This document shows, piece after piece, positions 15,064 to 23,202 of a stretch of 34,059 nt of DNA. Position 1 is the first letter of the stretch. The number at the start of each line of letters is the position of its first letter. The notes beneath the pieces are model-generated. The model saw only the letters and a list, made by a program, of their open reading frames with translations. It ran no database searches and was not told the origin of the DNA. Source of the stretch: an uncultured Bacteroidia bacterium. Lineage in GTDB: Bacteria; Bacteroidota; Bacteroidia; Bacteroidales; UBA932. Where the stretch lies: NCBI GenBank assembly GCA_902789435.1, contig CADAOA010000014.1:1-34059 (forward strand). The letters run 5' to 3'. The translations under genes and the position numbers were made by a program.

Positions 15064-15068
15064 GCAAT

Positions 15069-16469
15069 ATGAAGAACAAGTACATTAATTTGGTCGAGCA
15101 GACTTTTGACTGGCCTCAAGCCGAATTCAGAGTAGAAGACGGCAATCTTTTCTTCCACGATATTCCTATGATGGATGTGATAGACCAGTACGGGACACCC
15201 CTAAAGATCACCTATCTTCCAAAGATATCGAGCCAGATTCAGCGTGCGAAGAGAATGTTCAACGTAGCGATGGCTAAAGTGGATTATAAAGGCAGTTACC
15301 ATTACTGCTATTGTACCAAGAGTTCTCATTTCGCTTTCGTCTTGCAGGAGGCCCTGAAGAACGACATTCATCTCGAGACTTCTTCGGCTTTCGATTTCAA
15401 TCTTGTGGATTCTCTTTATGATGAGGGACTTATAGACAAGAATATCGTAATTGTCTGCAACGGTTACAAGAGAGATACATATATTGAAAACATTGCCGCC
15501 AAGTGCAATGACGGATGGAAGAATATCATTCCGGTTCTGGATAACATGAGCGAATTCGACGATCTGGACAAGGCCGTAACCGCGCAGACCAACATCGGAA
15601 TCCGTATTGCTTCCGAGGAGGAGCCGAAGTTCGAGTTCTATACCTCCAGACTCGGTATACGATATTCGGATATTGTTCCTTTTTATAAGACAAAGATTGC
15701 CAAAAGCAGCAAGTTTTCTTTGAAAATGCTGCATTTCTTCATCAATACTGGCATAAAGGACAACGCTTACTATTGGAATGAATTGTCAAAGTGCGTTAAC
15801 GTATATTGTGACCTGAAGGCTGTTTGCCCTGACTTGGATTCCCTTAATATCGGTGGTGGTTTCCCTATCAAGTCGTCTCTTGTTGAGGATTATGATTATG
15901 AGTATATGACAGAGGAGGTCATTTCACAGATCAAGACCATATGCAACCAGAGGGGCGTTGCCGAGCCTCAGATATTCTCCGAGTTCGGCAGCTTTACAGT
16001 TGGAGAGAGCGGAGCAACCATCTTCCAGGTCCTGGATGTAAAACAGCAGAATGACCGTGAGAGGTGGTATATGATAGACAGTTCCTTCATGACTACCCTG
16101 CCTGATATCTGGGGTATCAAGAAAAGATTCATCATGCTTCCTATCAACAAGTGGGAGGAGCAGTACCAAAGAGTTTTCCTCGGTGGACTTACCTGTGATT
16201 CAGAAGATTACTATAACGCTGAAGCTCACTCTAACGCCATCTTCCTTCCTATCACTCAGGGGCGCAGGGAAGAAGAGCCTCTTTACATCGGTTTCTTCCA
16301 CACCGGCGCTTATCAGGAATCCATTGCAGGATACGGAGGAATCCAGCACTGCCTTATCCCGGCTCCTAAGCATGTCATCATAGACAAAGACGCTACAGGA
16401 GACTATACCACCAAGCTATTCAGCAAGGAGCAGAGTTACAAGAGCATGCTCAAGATACTCGGATACTGA
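15069..16469 (+). CDS. speA: PLP-dependent arginine decarboxylase (fold III)
   Basis: A 466-residue alanine-racemase-fold decarboxylase, closely resembling proteins annotated as biosynthetic arginine decarboxylase in Bacteroidales. That reaction gives agmatine for polyamine synthesis. Visible motifs: YCYCTKSSHFAFV with the likely PLP lysine Lys84, LHFFINTGIKDNAYY, LNIGGGFPIKSS, FSEFGSFTVGESGAT, and LGGLTCDSEDYYNAEAH carrying the active-site Cys-Asp of the partner subunit. It is shorter than E. coli SpeA (658) and lacks its extra domains, so it is closer in form to carboxynorspermidine/diaminopimelate decarboxylases. Substrate is therefore assigned by resemblance. The gene has its own promoter and structured leader. 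The methyltransferase gene follows after one base. Confidence 0.85.
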   Translation: MKNKYINLVEQTFDWPQAEFRVEDGNLFFHDIPMMDVIDQYGTPLKITYLPKISSQIQRAKRMFNVAMAKVDYKGSYHYCYCTKSSHFAFVLQEALKNDIHLETSSAFDFNLVDSLYDEGLIDKNIVIVCNGYKRDTYIENIAAKCNDGWKNIIPVLDNMSEFDDLDKAVTAQTNIGIRIASEEEPKFEFYTSRLGIRYSDIVPFYKTKIAKSSKFSLKMLHFFINTGIKDNAYYWNELSKCVNVYCDLKAVCPDLDSLNIGGGFPIKSSLVEDYDYEYMTEEVISQIKTICNQRGVAEPQIFSEFGSFTVGESGATIFQVLDVKQQNDRERWYMIDSSFMTTLPDIWGIKKRFIMLPINKWEEQYQRVFLGGLTCDSEDYYNAEAHSNAIFLPITQGRREEEPLYIGFFHTGAYQESIAGYGGIQHCLIPAPKHVIIDKDATGDYTTKLFSKEQSYKSMLKILGY

Positions 16470-16470
16470 T

Positions 16471-17226
16471 ATGGACAATCGTCTTACATCCGCCCGTATC
16501 AAGGAGATACGCAGTCTTCAACAGAAGAAGTTCCGTGCAGAAACTTCTTTGTTCGTGGTGGAGGGGGAGAAGATGGTGCAAGAGGCTCTCTCATCCGGCT
16601 TTGAAGTGGATAGTGTCTGGAGAAGGGAAGAAATCGGTGAAGTTAATATGTCCAGGATCTCTTCTCTTTCATCACCTTCCCCTATCCTCGCAGTGCTGAA
16701 ACAGAAGAATTATTCTCCAGAAGACATCGATCTTAAAAAAGGCGGGCTTTATCTTCTTCTTGACGGTGTCAAGGATCCCGGTAACATGGGCACCATCATC
16801 CGTCTTGCGGATTGGTTCGGTGCCAGCGCAGTGTTCTGTTCAGAAGATTGTGTGGAACTCTATAATCCCAAGACCGTACAGTCCACAATGGGTGCGATAT
16901 TCAGGGTCAAGGTCTGCTATTCTCCTTTGAAGCACGTCATTGAAATCGCGGAGGAAAAAGGAATCCATGCTTTTGGGACATTCCTTGACGGTCAGCCTGT
17001 TTCAGAAGGATTCTACAGAGGAATAGCGCCCGGTGGCCTGGTTGTACTGGGAAGCGAATCGTTCGGCATTTCCCAGACTGTGTCAGCACTTATTCCAAAG
17101 GAAAGACATATTCTGATACCGTCATACGACAAGGAAGGAAAAGTGTTGAAAGCCGGCAGCGGTTCTGAATCACTCAATGTTGCAACTGCTTGTGCTGCAA
17201 TACTTTCTTTAATCAGGGCCAGATAG
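16471..17226 (+). CDS. SpoU/TrmH-family RNA 2'-O-methyltransferase
   Basis: A 251-residue SPOUT methyltransferase that transfers methyl from SAM to a ribose 2'-OH in tRNA or rRNA. The N-terminal substrate-binding part reads RLTSARIKEIRSLQQKKFR and FVVEGEKMVQEAL. The knotted C-terminal domain has motif 1 DPGNMGTIIRLADWFGA, motif 2 VVLGSESFGIS and motif 3 ILIPS...SLNVATACAAIL. The exact RNA target cannot be read; RlmB-like and TsnR-like proteins share these motifs. The start is one base after the arginine decarboxylase stop, so the two are probably cotranscribed. The stop is one base from that of the convergent ABC-F gene. Confidence 0.9.
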   Translation: MDNRLTSARIKEIRSLQQKKFRAETSLFVVEGEKMVQEALSSGFEVDSVWRREEIGEVNMSRISSLSSPSPILAVLKQKNYSPEDIDLKKGGLYLLLDGVKDPGNMGTIIRLADWFGASAVFCSEDCVELYNPKTVQSTMGAIFRVKVCYSPLKHVIEIAEEKGIHAFGTFLDGQPVSEGFYRGIAPGGLVVLGSESFGISQTVSALIPKERHILIPSYDKEGKVLKAGSGSESLNVATACAAILSLIRAR

Positions 17227-17227
17227 T

Positions 17228-19135
17228 CTAGGAGGATATCTCCATCCATTTTTCGAGTTTGGAATCCCGCTCTTCCTTGAGACGGGAATATTCCTTTGAG
17301 AGTTTTTCCACGTCTTCTGCGCTTACAGGAGAAGACAGCGCCTGCTCTATATCAGCAATCTTGAAGTCCAGGTCAGCGATTTCGTTTTCAAGTTTCTCGA
17401 CTTCTTTTCGGCGGCGCCTTTCTTCCTTACTTTCAGCCCTGGCTTGCTGTGAGTCCTTTATCTGGACAGGTTTTTCCTCCGCCGGCTTCTTCTCCTCCTT
17501 TACCGGGGCCGGAGTCGAAAGAAGGTCCTTTTTCAGATGCTCAAGATAGGTTTCTATTCCTCCCAGGTGCTCCTTGACCTTGCCGTCACGGAACTCATAG
17601 GCCTTGTCTACCAGACCGTTGAGGAAATCTCTGTCGTGAGATACAATAATCAGGGTACCATCATATTTCAGAAGAGCCTGCTTGAGGATTTCCTTGCTCT
17701 GGATATCCATATGGTTTGTAGGCTCATCGAGCGAGAGAAGATTGTAGGGTTTGAGAATCAGCTTGGCCATGGCCAGTCGGGCTCTTTCTCCTCCGCTGAG
17801 AACTGCGACTTTCTTGTCCACATCCTCTCCCTTGAAAAGGAAAGCACCAAGAAGGTCGCGGAGTCTCTGGCGGTATTCCCCAGGTGCGGCATTCTCCAGG
17901 GTGGAATATACGGTCTCGTTCTTGTCAAGTATATCTTCCTGATTCTGCGCGTAATATCCCAGGGCTACATTGTAACCGTGCTCGGCTTTTCCCGACAATG
18001 GATCAAGTTCGCCGATGATTACCCTCATCATTGTGGTCTTGCCTTCTCCGTTTCTCCCGACAAAGGCAACCTTTTCCCCTCTTTCTATGGTTATGTTTAT
18101 CCTGGAAGCCACGGTTTTGCTGTCATAGCCTATGGTAAGGTCTTCCGAGCGGAAAACCACCTGGCCACTTCTGGGTGCCGGTGGAAACTTTACCGTCATA
18201 GTGGCCTTGTCTTCAAGGTCTACCTCGATCCTTTCCAGTTTGTCCAGGGCCTTGATCCGGCTCTGGACTTGGTTGCTTTTAGTGGCTTTGTAGCGGAACC
18301 TTTCAATGAACTCCTCCGTTTTTTCAATCATCCTCTGCTGGTTCTCATAGGCCGAACGCTGCTGCTCCATCCTCTCCTTGCGGAGTATCTTGTACTGGGA
18401 ATAAGGAACCTTGTAATCGTGGATCTTTCCAAGCATTATCTCGATGGTGCGGCTCGTTGTACTGTCCAGGAATTTGCGGTCGTGGGAAATGAGAAGGACG
18501 GATCCACGGAAGGATTTCAGGTAGTTCTCAAACCACTGGATGGATTCAATGTCAAGATGGTTCGTCGGCTCGTCCAGAAGCAGGCTGTCAGGTTTGGAAA
18601 GCAGGATCTTGGCAAGTTCTATTCTCATATTCCATCCCTGGCTGAGTTCCCTGGTCGGACGGTTGAATTCTTCCGGCTTGAATCCCAGACCAATCAGAAC
18701 CTTTTCAGCCTGGCTTGCCGGTGGCTCGCTTTCCATCATAGCCACCCTGTCCTGGATATTGTTCAGTTCAATAATGAGATTATTATATGCATTGGACTGA
18801 TAATCTGTTCTTTCAGACAGTTGCGCGGTTATCTCGTCAATTCTTGAATGCAGGGCGAAGAGGCCGTCAAAGGCTTTCATAGCCTCCTCCATCACGGTCT
18901 TGTCCTTAGCGTGGGCCATCATCTGCGGAAGATAGCCTATCCTCTCACCCTTTGTCTTTGTGATAGTCCCCGATGTCGGTGACACTTCTCCCAAAATCAG
19001 TTTGAGCAATGTGGATTTTCCAGCCCCGTTCTTTCCTACAAGGCCGATTTTCTCGTTGTCTCCGATGTGAAGGCTGATGTGGTCAAGTAGCGTGAAAGCT
19101 CCCCATGAAAGTGTCAAGTCGTTGACGGTTATCAT
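17228..19135 (-). CDS. ABC-F family ATPase (Uup/YheS-like)
   Basis: A soluble tandem ABC ATPase, 635 residues, of the ABC-F group that acts on ribosomes. Cassette 1: GLVGKNGAGKST, LSQGWNMRIELAKILL, LLLDEPTNHLDIES. Cassette 2: GRNGEGKTT, LSGGERARLAMAKL, LSLDEPTNHMD. A linker (about 240-310, Glu/Arg-rich) separates them. A charged Pro/Glu/Lys segment after ~540 leads to a C-terminal coiled coil (VEKLENEIADLDFKIADIEQ), as in Uup/YdiF types. There are no membrane segments, so it is not a transporter. ATG at 19135 (MITVNDLTLSWG) overlaps the tatC stop as TAATG. It is distinct from EttA in this window. Uup-like DNA roles or antibiotic-resistance-type roles cannot be separated by eye. Confidence 0.9.
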   Translation of the reverse strand: MITVNDLTLSWGAFTLLDHISLHIGDNEKIGLVGKNGAGKSTLLKLILGEVSPTSGTITKTKGERIGYLPQMMAHAKDKTVMEEAMKAFDGLFALHSRIDEITAQLSERTDYQSNAYNNLIIELNNIQDRVAMMESEPPASQAEKVLIGLGFKPEEFNRPTRELSQGWNMRIELAKILLSKPDSLLLDEPTNHLDIESIQWFENYLKSFRGSVLLISHDRKFLDSTTSRTIEIMLGKIHDYKVPYSQYKILRKERMEQQRSAYENQQRMIEKTEEFIERFRYKATKSNQVQSRIKALDKLERIEVDLEDKATMTVKFPPAPRSGQVVFRSEDLTIGYDSKTVASRINITIERGEKVAFVGRNGEGKTTMMRVIIGELDPLSGKAEHGYNVALGYYAQNQEDILDKNETVYSTLENAAPGEYRQRLRDLLGAFLFKGEDVDKKVAVLSGGERARLAMAKLILKPYNLLSLDEPTNHMDIQSKEILKQALLKYDGTLIIVSHDRDFLNGLVDKAYEFRDGKVKEHLGGIETYLEHLKKDLLSTPAPVKEEKKPAEEKPVQIKDSQQARAESKEERRRRKEVEKLENEIADLDFKIADIEQALSSPVSAEDVEKLSKEYSRLKEERDSKLEKWMEISS

Positions 19136-19920
19136 TATTCCACTTCCTCCTTCTTTTCCCGGCACATCATAATGCTGACCTCATAAAGTCCATAAAGGGG
19201 AAGGCCGACAGCCATAAGTGTAAACGGGTCTCCGGTAGGAGTGATTATAGCGGCTATTATAAGCAGGACCACGAATGCGTGTCTGCGGTATTTCTTGAGA
19301 GTGTGCTTGTAGATCAGTCCGAATCTGGACAGCAATGCCGCAACCGTAGGAAGCTCGAAAACAGCTCCCAAAATAAGGATCAACGAGAAGAATGTGGAAA
19401 TATATGATCTCAGCGATATCTGGTTTGTCACATCATCCAACACCTGATATGTTCCCAGGAACCTTACAGTCAGAGGGAAGAGTAAGAAATAACCTACCAG
19501 CACCCCCATATAGAAAAAAACAGCTGCAAACGAGAAGGCCCTGACGGCAGCTCGTTTTTCCTTAGGATAAAGGGCCGGGCTTACGAATGTCCAGAGTTGG
19601 TAGAGGATTATCGGGGTGCACACCACGAGGGCGAAATAGAAGGATGTGCTGATGTGGATGAAGAACTGGGCCGGAAGGTCTATGTTTATGACATTGAGCT
19701 TGAAAGGCCCTAGAGGTTCCTGATTGAGACTGCCAAGTATGCGGTCTACAAGTCTGTACAGCACAAAATTGTCATCCGTGGGAGCGAAAACGATACCGAA
19801 CATGAAATCCTTGAAAATGAAGAACACGATGGCAGCCCCTAAAAGGATAAGAGCTGAACGGAAGAGAACCTTCCTCAGCTCATCCAAATGCTCCCAGAAT
19901 GTCATGTTCTTCTCAGCCAA
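19135..19920 (-). CDS. tatC: Sec-independent (Tat) translocase subunit TatC
   Basis: TatC is the multispanning inner-membrane receptor for folded Tat substrates with twin-arginine signals. The 261-residue protein begins MTFWEHLDELRKVLF, the conserved cytoplasmic start of the family. It has about six membrane spans, including SFYFALVVCTPIILYQLWTF, FVSPALYPKEKRA and LGAVFELPTVAALLSRFG, with the conserved Glu in FELP. A longish periplasmic insertion follows span 1, as often in Bacteroidota. It lies 12 bases after tatA, and its stop overlaps the ABC-F start. No tatB is visible; a TatA/C-only system is common in this phylum. Confidence 0.96.
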   Translation of the reverse strand: MAEKNMTFWEHLDELRKVLFRSALILLGAAIVFFIFKDFMFGIVFAPTDDNFVLYRLVDRILGSLNQEPLGPFKLNVINIDLPAQFFIHISTSFYFALVVCTPIILYQLWTFVSPALYPKEKRAAVRAFSFAAVFFYMGVLVGYFLLFPLTVRFLGTYQVLDDVTNQISLRSYISTFFSLILILGAVFELPTVAALLSRFGLIYKHTLKKYRRHAFVVLLIIAAIITPTGDPFTLMAVGLPLYGLYEVSIMMCREKKEEVE

Positions 19921-19932
19921 GGGGAAGAATGT

Positions 19933-20157
19933 TTAGTTTTCGATATCCTTTTTGATATCCTTGATTGTGTCTTTTATCTCGTCGTCCTTGATTTCGTTCT
20001 CAACACCCTTCACTCCGTCTTTGAAAGATTTGACTCCCTTGCCGATACCTTTCATCAGCTCAGGAATCTTCCTTCCGCCGAACAGGAGCAGGATAACGAA
20101 TGCGATGATGAGGATTTCTCCCCATCCGAATGAACCGAATAATAGAAGGTTGTTCAT
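19933..20157 (-). CDS. tatA: Tat translocase pore subunit TatA/E
   Basis: A 74-residue single-span protein: [20 protein letters not shown] membrane segment (about 8-27), the [20 protein letters not shown] hinge and amphipathic helix with the family's RKIPEL-type motif, and a charged tail of Asp/Lys repeats. TatA oligomers open the passage for folded proteins recruited by TatC, encoded next. The TAAATTTG box upstream indicates that the tatA-tatC-ABC-F operon starts here. Confidence 0.95.
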   Translation of the reverse strand: MNNLLLFGSFGWGEILIIAFVILLLFGGRKIPELMKGIGKGVKSFKDGVKGVENEIKDDEIKDTIKDIKKDIEN

Positions 20158-20189
20158 AATATGATGATTTTATAATTTTCTAAACCGGA

Positions 20190-20197
20190 CAAATTTA
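20190..20197 (-). promoter_or_regulatory. -7 box TAAATTTG for the tatA operon
   Basis: A match to TAnnTTTG on the minus strand in the 58-base gap after the thioesterase gene. The implied leader is about 29 bases. Confidence 0.55.
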
Positions 20198-20215
20198 ATG
20201 ATTTTTTCCCAGTTC

Positions 20216-20629
20216 TCAATCCTCCGGGAAATATGCCTCTATTTTTTCCAGGAAGCTCTGTGGGGCCCTTATGACCATTCTTTTGTCTGCGCTGATGAAG
20301 CCTACGATTACGGTTCCGTAGCAAACCAGTTCATCTTTCTGGTTGAAAATCCTCTGGTCAAAAACCAGCTTGGCCTGGGGCTTCTTGGTAAGAGTGGTTA
20401 CAACCCTCAAAGTATCACCCATCCTGGAAGGAAGCTTGAAATGAATGTCTACGCTGACAACCGGGAACATCACATTTTCCTGTTCCATCTTCTCGATCGG
20501 GATGCCGATCTCCTTCATCATCTGGTTACGTCCGCACTCGAAAAAGCGCACATAGTTGGAGTGATGGACTATACCCATCTGGTCACATTCGTAGTATCTT
20601 ACGTCCAGTTTGGTTTCTGATGTGTACAT
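20216..20629 (-). CDS. YbgC-type acyl-CoA thioesterase (4HBT fold)
   Basis: A 137-residue hot-dog-fold thioesterase hydrolysing acyl-CoA esters in the cytoplasm. VRYYECDQMGIVHHSNYVRFFECGR is the 4-hydroxybenzoyl-CoA thioesterase signature (20488-20608 region), with the catalytic Asp in ECDQMG and the HHSNY element. ATG at 20629 is preferred because it starts just 2 bases after the ATPase stop; a frame from 20668 would overlap that gene and add residues unlike the family. No tol-pal genes are nearby, so the YbgC link to Tol-Pal is not supported here. Substrate chain length is not readable. Confidence 0.88.
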   Translation of the reverse strand: MYTSETKLDVRYYECDQMGIVHHSNYVRFFECGRNQMMKEIGIPIEKMEQENVMFPVVSVDIHFKLPSRMGDTLRVVTTLTKKPQAKLVFDQRIFNQKDELVCYGTVIVGFISADKRMVIRAPQSFLEKIEAYFPED

Positions 20630-20631
20630 AT

Positions 20632-23202
20632 CTATTTGTTTTTGATTCTGAATAACTGACCGATCCACAAAACAAGGGAAGTGGAAGCGGCAAGGATCAG
20701 CCAGGTTAAGCCACTGAGCCTTACTGTTCTGAATACGTCACCGGGAACCACCTGCACTATGATGAACTGGAGAACCAGTATCAGAGCCAGCACTCCAATG
20801 AAGTTTCGGTTGGCTCCTAATCTGGAAAATACTCCTTTATTCGTCCCCAGGACTCTGGCATTGAGCATGTTCCAAGCCTGCATCAAAACGAACCCGGTAA
20901 AGAAGGCTGATAGGAAGACACTGTAGCCGGCATCTCCAGGCTTGTATTTGTCCAGCATCATATAGACAAACGCCGCGGCAAACATGCCTATTCCTGCAAA
21001 CAGGATACTGTTCCACATTTTCCTTGTTATGATGGAATCATTCAGCCTTCTCGGCTTTTCAGTCATCACTGCAGGGTCTTTTGGTTCAGATGCCAGAGCG
21101 ATTGCCGCCAGGGTGTCCATTATAAGGTTGATCCACAGGATCTGGGTTATTGTCAGAGGATATTCCTCGCCCAGCAGCAAAGGGCCTGCAATGGCAGTCA
21201 GCAATGCGGCAACGTTTACGGAGAGCTGGAAGAATATGAAACGCTGGATATTGTGATATATGCTGCGTCCCCATTCCACAGCAGTTACGACCGTGGAGAT
21301 GGAATCGTCGAGGATTATGATGTCGCTGCTTTCCTTGGCTACTGAGGTACCGCTCCCCATGCTCAGACCGACATTTGCATAGTTCAGAGCCGGGGCATCA
21401 TTGGTGCCGTCTCCTGTTACGGCCACAACTTCCCCCATCTTCTCCAGAAGACGGACAAGTCTCATCTTGTCTTCCGGACGGGCTCTTGACATAACCTTGA
21501 TGGAAGGAATCCTGCGCATCGCCTCCTGGTCTGAAAGGAGAGCGAATTCAGCTCCGGTTATTGAATTCTCCTCAATGGTATCAGTCTCCTTCCATAGGGT
21601 TGCCTGACGTGCTATTTCAATGGCAGTAAGGGAATTGTCTCCAGTAACTATCTTTATCGCGATACCAGCGGTTTCACATTTTGCTATTGCCTGGGGAACA
21701 TCATCCCTGACAGGATCCTCAATGGCTATGAAACCGTCATAGTCCAGATTTTCCAAACTATCCTCAAGACTGACCTGAGAGTTTCCGAAACGGCGGCTTG
21801 CGAAAGATATGCATCTCATTCCCCTTCTCTGGAATGAGGCTATCCTTTCCATTTCCTGGTCTTTGCTTTCCTTTGAAAGTGCAGACAGGGAAAGTATGAC
21901 TTCAGGCGAACCCTTGACAAAGAGATCAGTTCCTTCCGGCTCCTCAACAAGAGTTGCCATATATTTAAGGAAAGAAGCGAACGGGATCCTCTCTTTTACA
22001 TTGGCTTCATTTCGGATTCTCCGATAATCATATCCCTGATTCCTCAGATACAGCAGGGTTGCACCTTCTGTAGGACTTCCTATGAATTTGTCCCCATCCA
22101 GAAATGCCGTCGAATTGAGACTTATGGCTCTGGCCGTCTTGATCCCCTTTTCAAGTGAACAGTGGGCAACGCTCATTTTGTTCCGTGTGAGGGTTCCGGT
22201 CTTGTCTGTACATATTACGGTAGCCGCTCCCATTGTCTCGCAGGCGTGCATCTTACGGACCAGAGCCTTCTGCGCGGTCATTTTGCGCATACTATATGCC
22301 AGAGCAAGCGAGATACTCATCGGAAGTCCCTCAGGCACAGCCATAACAATAAGGGTAACGGCCAGCATGAACATGGTTATGAGATGGTTTATACCATCTG
22401 GTGTGGAAAGATCCAGGCCATGGTGGTACTCATAAACCAGAAGGGCTATGAATACCAGTACGGATACGGTGATTCCAACTTTTCCGATCTGTGAACCGAG
22501 CTTTGCCAGCTGCCTGGAAAGAGGAGTCTGGACTCCGGTGCTTTCACTTGCAGTCCGGGCTGTCTTTCCTATTTCGGTCTTGTCACCGACAGTTTCAACC
22601 AGCATGACACCTTCCCCTTCGCTGATGGTTGTGCCGCGGTAGAGATTATTCGGGCTGTATGCTGTGGAGTATTCCTTAACGGGTTCTGAAGTCTTCCTCG
22701 ACGGCTTGCTTTCTCCGTTCAGGCTTGATTCGTCTGCCATCATATTGACGGCATATACCACTTTTCCGTCTGCCGGTATTTCGTCTCCGCTGGAAAGGAT
22801 GACATAGTCCCCTACAACGATATCGGTTTTTGATACAAGTGTGACCGAAGACTCTCCGTCTTCTTTCTGACGGATGACCTTCACCTGGCTATTGTCGTTG
22901 ATGCTGTTCAGTATATCGAATTCCTTGCCTGCCTTAAGTTCGTTGAGGAACGATACGAGAGTGGCCAGTATTATTGCCACTATGATACCGGCACTTTCCA
23001 GAAGAGAACCTTTGCCGAAGACAAGGGTTATGGTTACGGATATGGCAGCGGCTATGCTGAGGATTATGATCAGGGGATCCTTGAACTTGCCCAGCAACAA
23101 CATAAACCAATGCTCCCGCTTCGGAGGAGTGAGAGCATTGCTGCCGTATCTGCTGCGGCTTTCTTCTACTTCTTTATTATTTAAGCCTCTGTAGGAGTTC
23201 AT
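20632..23202 (-). CDS. Calcium-type P-type ATPase (P2, PMCA-like)
   Basis: An 856-residue P-type ATPase pumping a cation, most likely Ca2+, across the inner membrane. The N-terminus GLNNKEVEESRSRYGSNAL is the cation-ATPase N domain. LNGES (161-165) lies in the actuator. PEGLP (290-294) is the M4 cation site. CTDKTGTLTRNKM carries the phosphorylated Asp333, KGSPE binds nucleotide, and VTGDGTNDAPAL is the hinge. The C-terminal spans hold QILWINLIMDTLAAIALASEP, which includes the M6 motif NxxxD typical of Ca2+ pumps. No calmodulin-binding tail is seen. The first 26 bases overlap the valS 3' end, so translation is probably coupled; the thioesterase follows 2 bases later. Confidence 0.93.
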   Translation of the reverse strand: MNSYRGLNNKEVEESRSRYGSNALTPPKREHWFMLLLGKFKDPLIIILSIAAAISVTITLVFGKGSLLESAGIIVAIILATLVSFLNELKAGKEFDILNSINDNSQVKVIRQKEDGESSVTLVSKTDIVVGDYVILSSGDEIPADGKVVYAVNMMADESSLNGESKPSRKTSEPVKEYSTAYSPNNLYRGTTISEGEGVMLVETVGDKTEIGKTARTASESTGVQTPLSRQLAKLGSQIGKVGITVSVLVFIALLVYEYHHGLDLSTPDGINHLITMFMLAVTLIVMAVPEGLPMSISLALAYSMRKMTAQKALVRKMHACETMGAATVICTDKTGTLTRNKMSVAHCSLEKGIKTARAISLNSTAFLDGDKFIGSPTEGATLLYLRNQGYDYRRIRNEANVKERIPFASFLKYMATLVEEPEGTDLFVKGSPEVILSLSALSKESKDQEMERIASFQRRGMRCISFASRRFGNSQVSLEDSLENLDYDGFIAIEDPVRDDVPQAIAKCETAGIAIKIVTGDNSLTAIEIARQATLWKETDTIEENSITGAEFALLSDQEAMRRIPSIKVMSRARPEDKMRLVRLLEKMGEVVAVTGDGTNDAPALNYANVGLSMGSGTSVAKESSDIIILDDSISTVVTAVEWGRSIYHNIQRFIFFQLSVNVAALLTAIAGPLLLGEEYPLTITQILWINLIMDTLAAIALASEPKDPAVMTEKPRRLNDSIITRKMWNSILFAGIGMFAAAFVYMMLDKYKPGDAGYSVFLSAFFTGFVLMQAWNMLNARVLGTNKGVFSRLGANRNFIGVLALILVLQFIIVQVVPGDVFRTVRLSGLTWLILAASTSLVLWIGQLFRIKNK

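Noticed and set aside
19135-19165. Upstream start for the ABC-F gene
   Set aside because: It adds MPGKEGGSGI, which is tatC's end in another frame; MITVNDLTLS is the usual family start.
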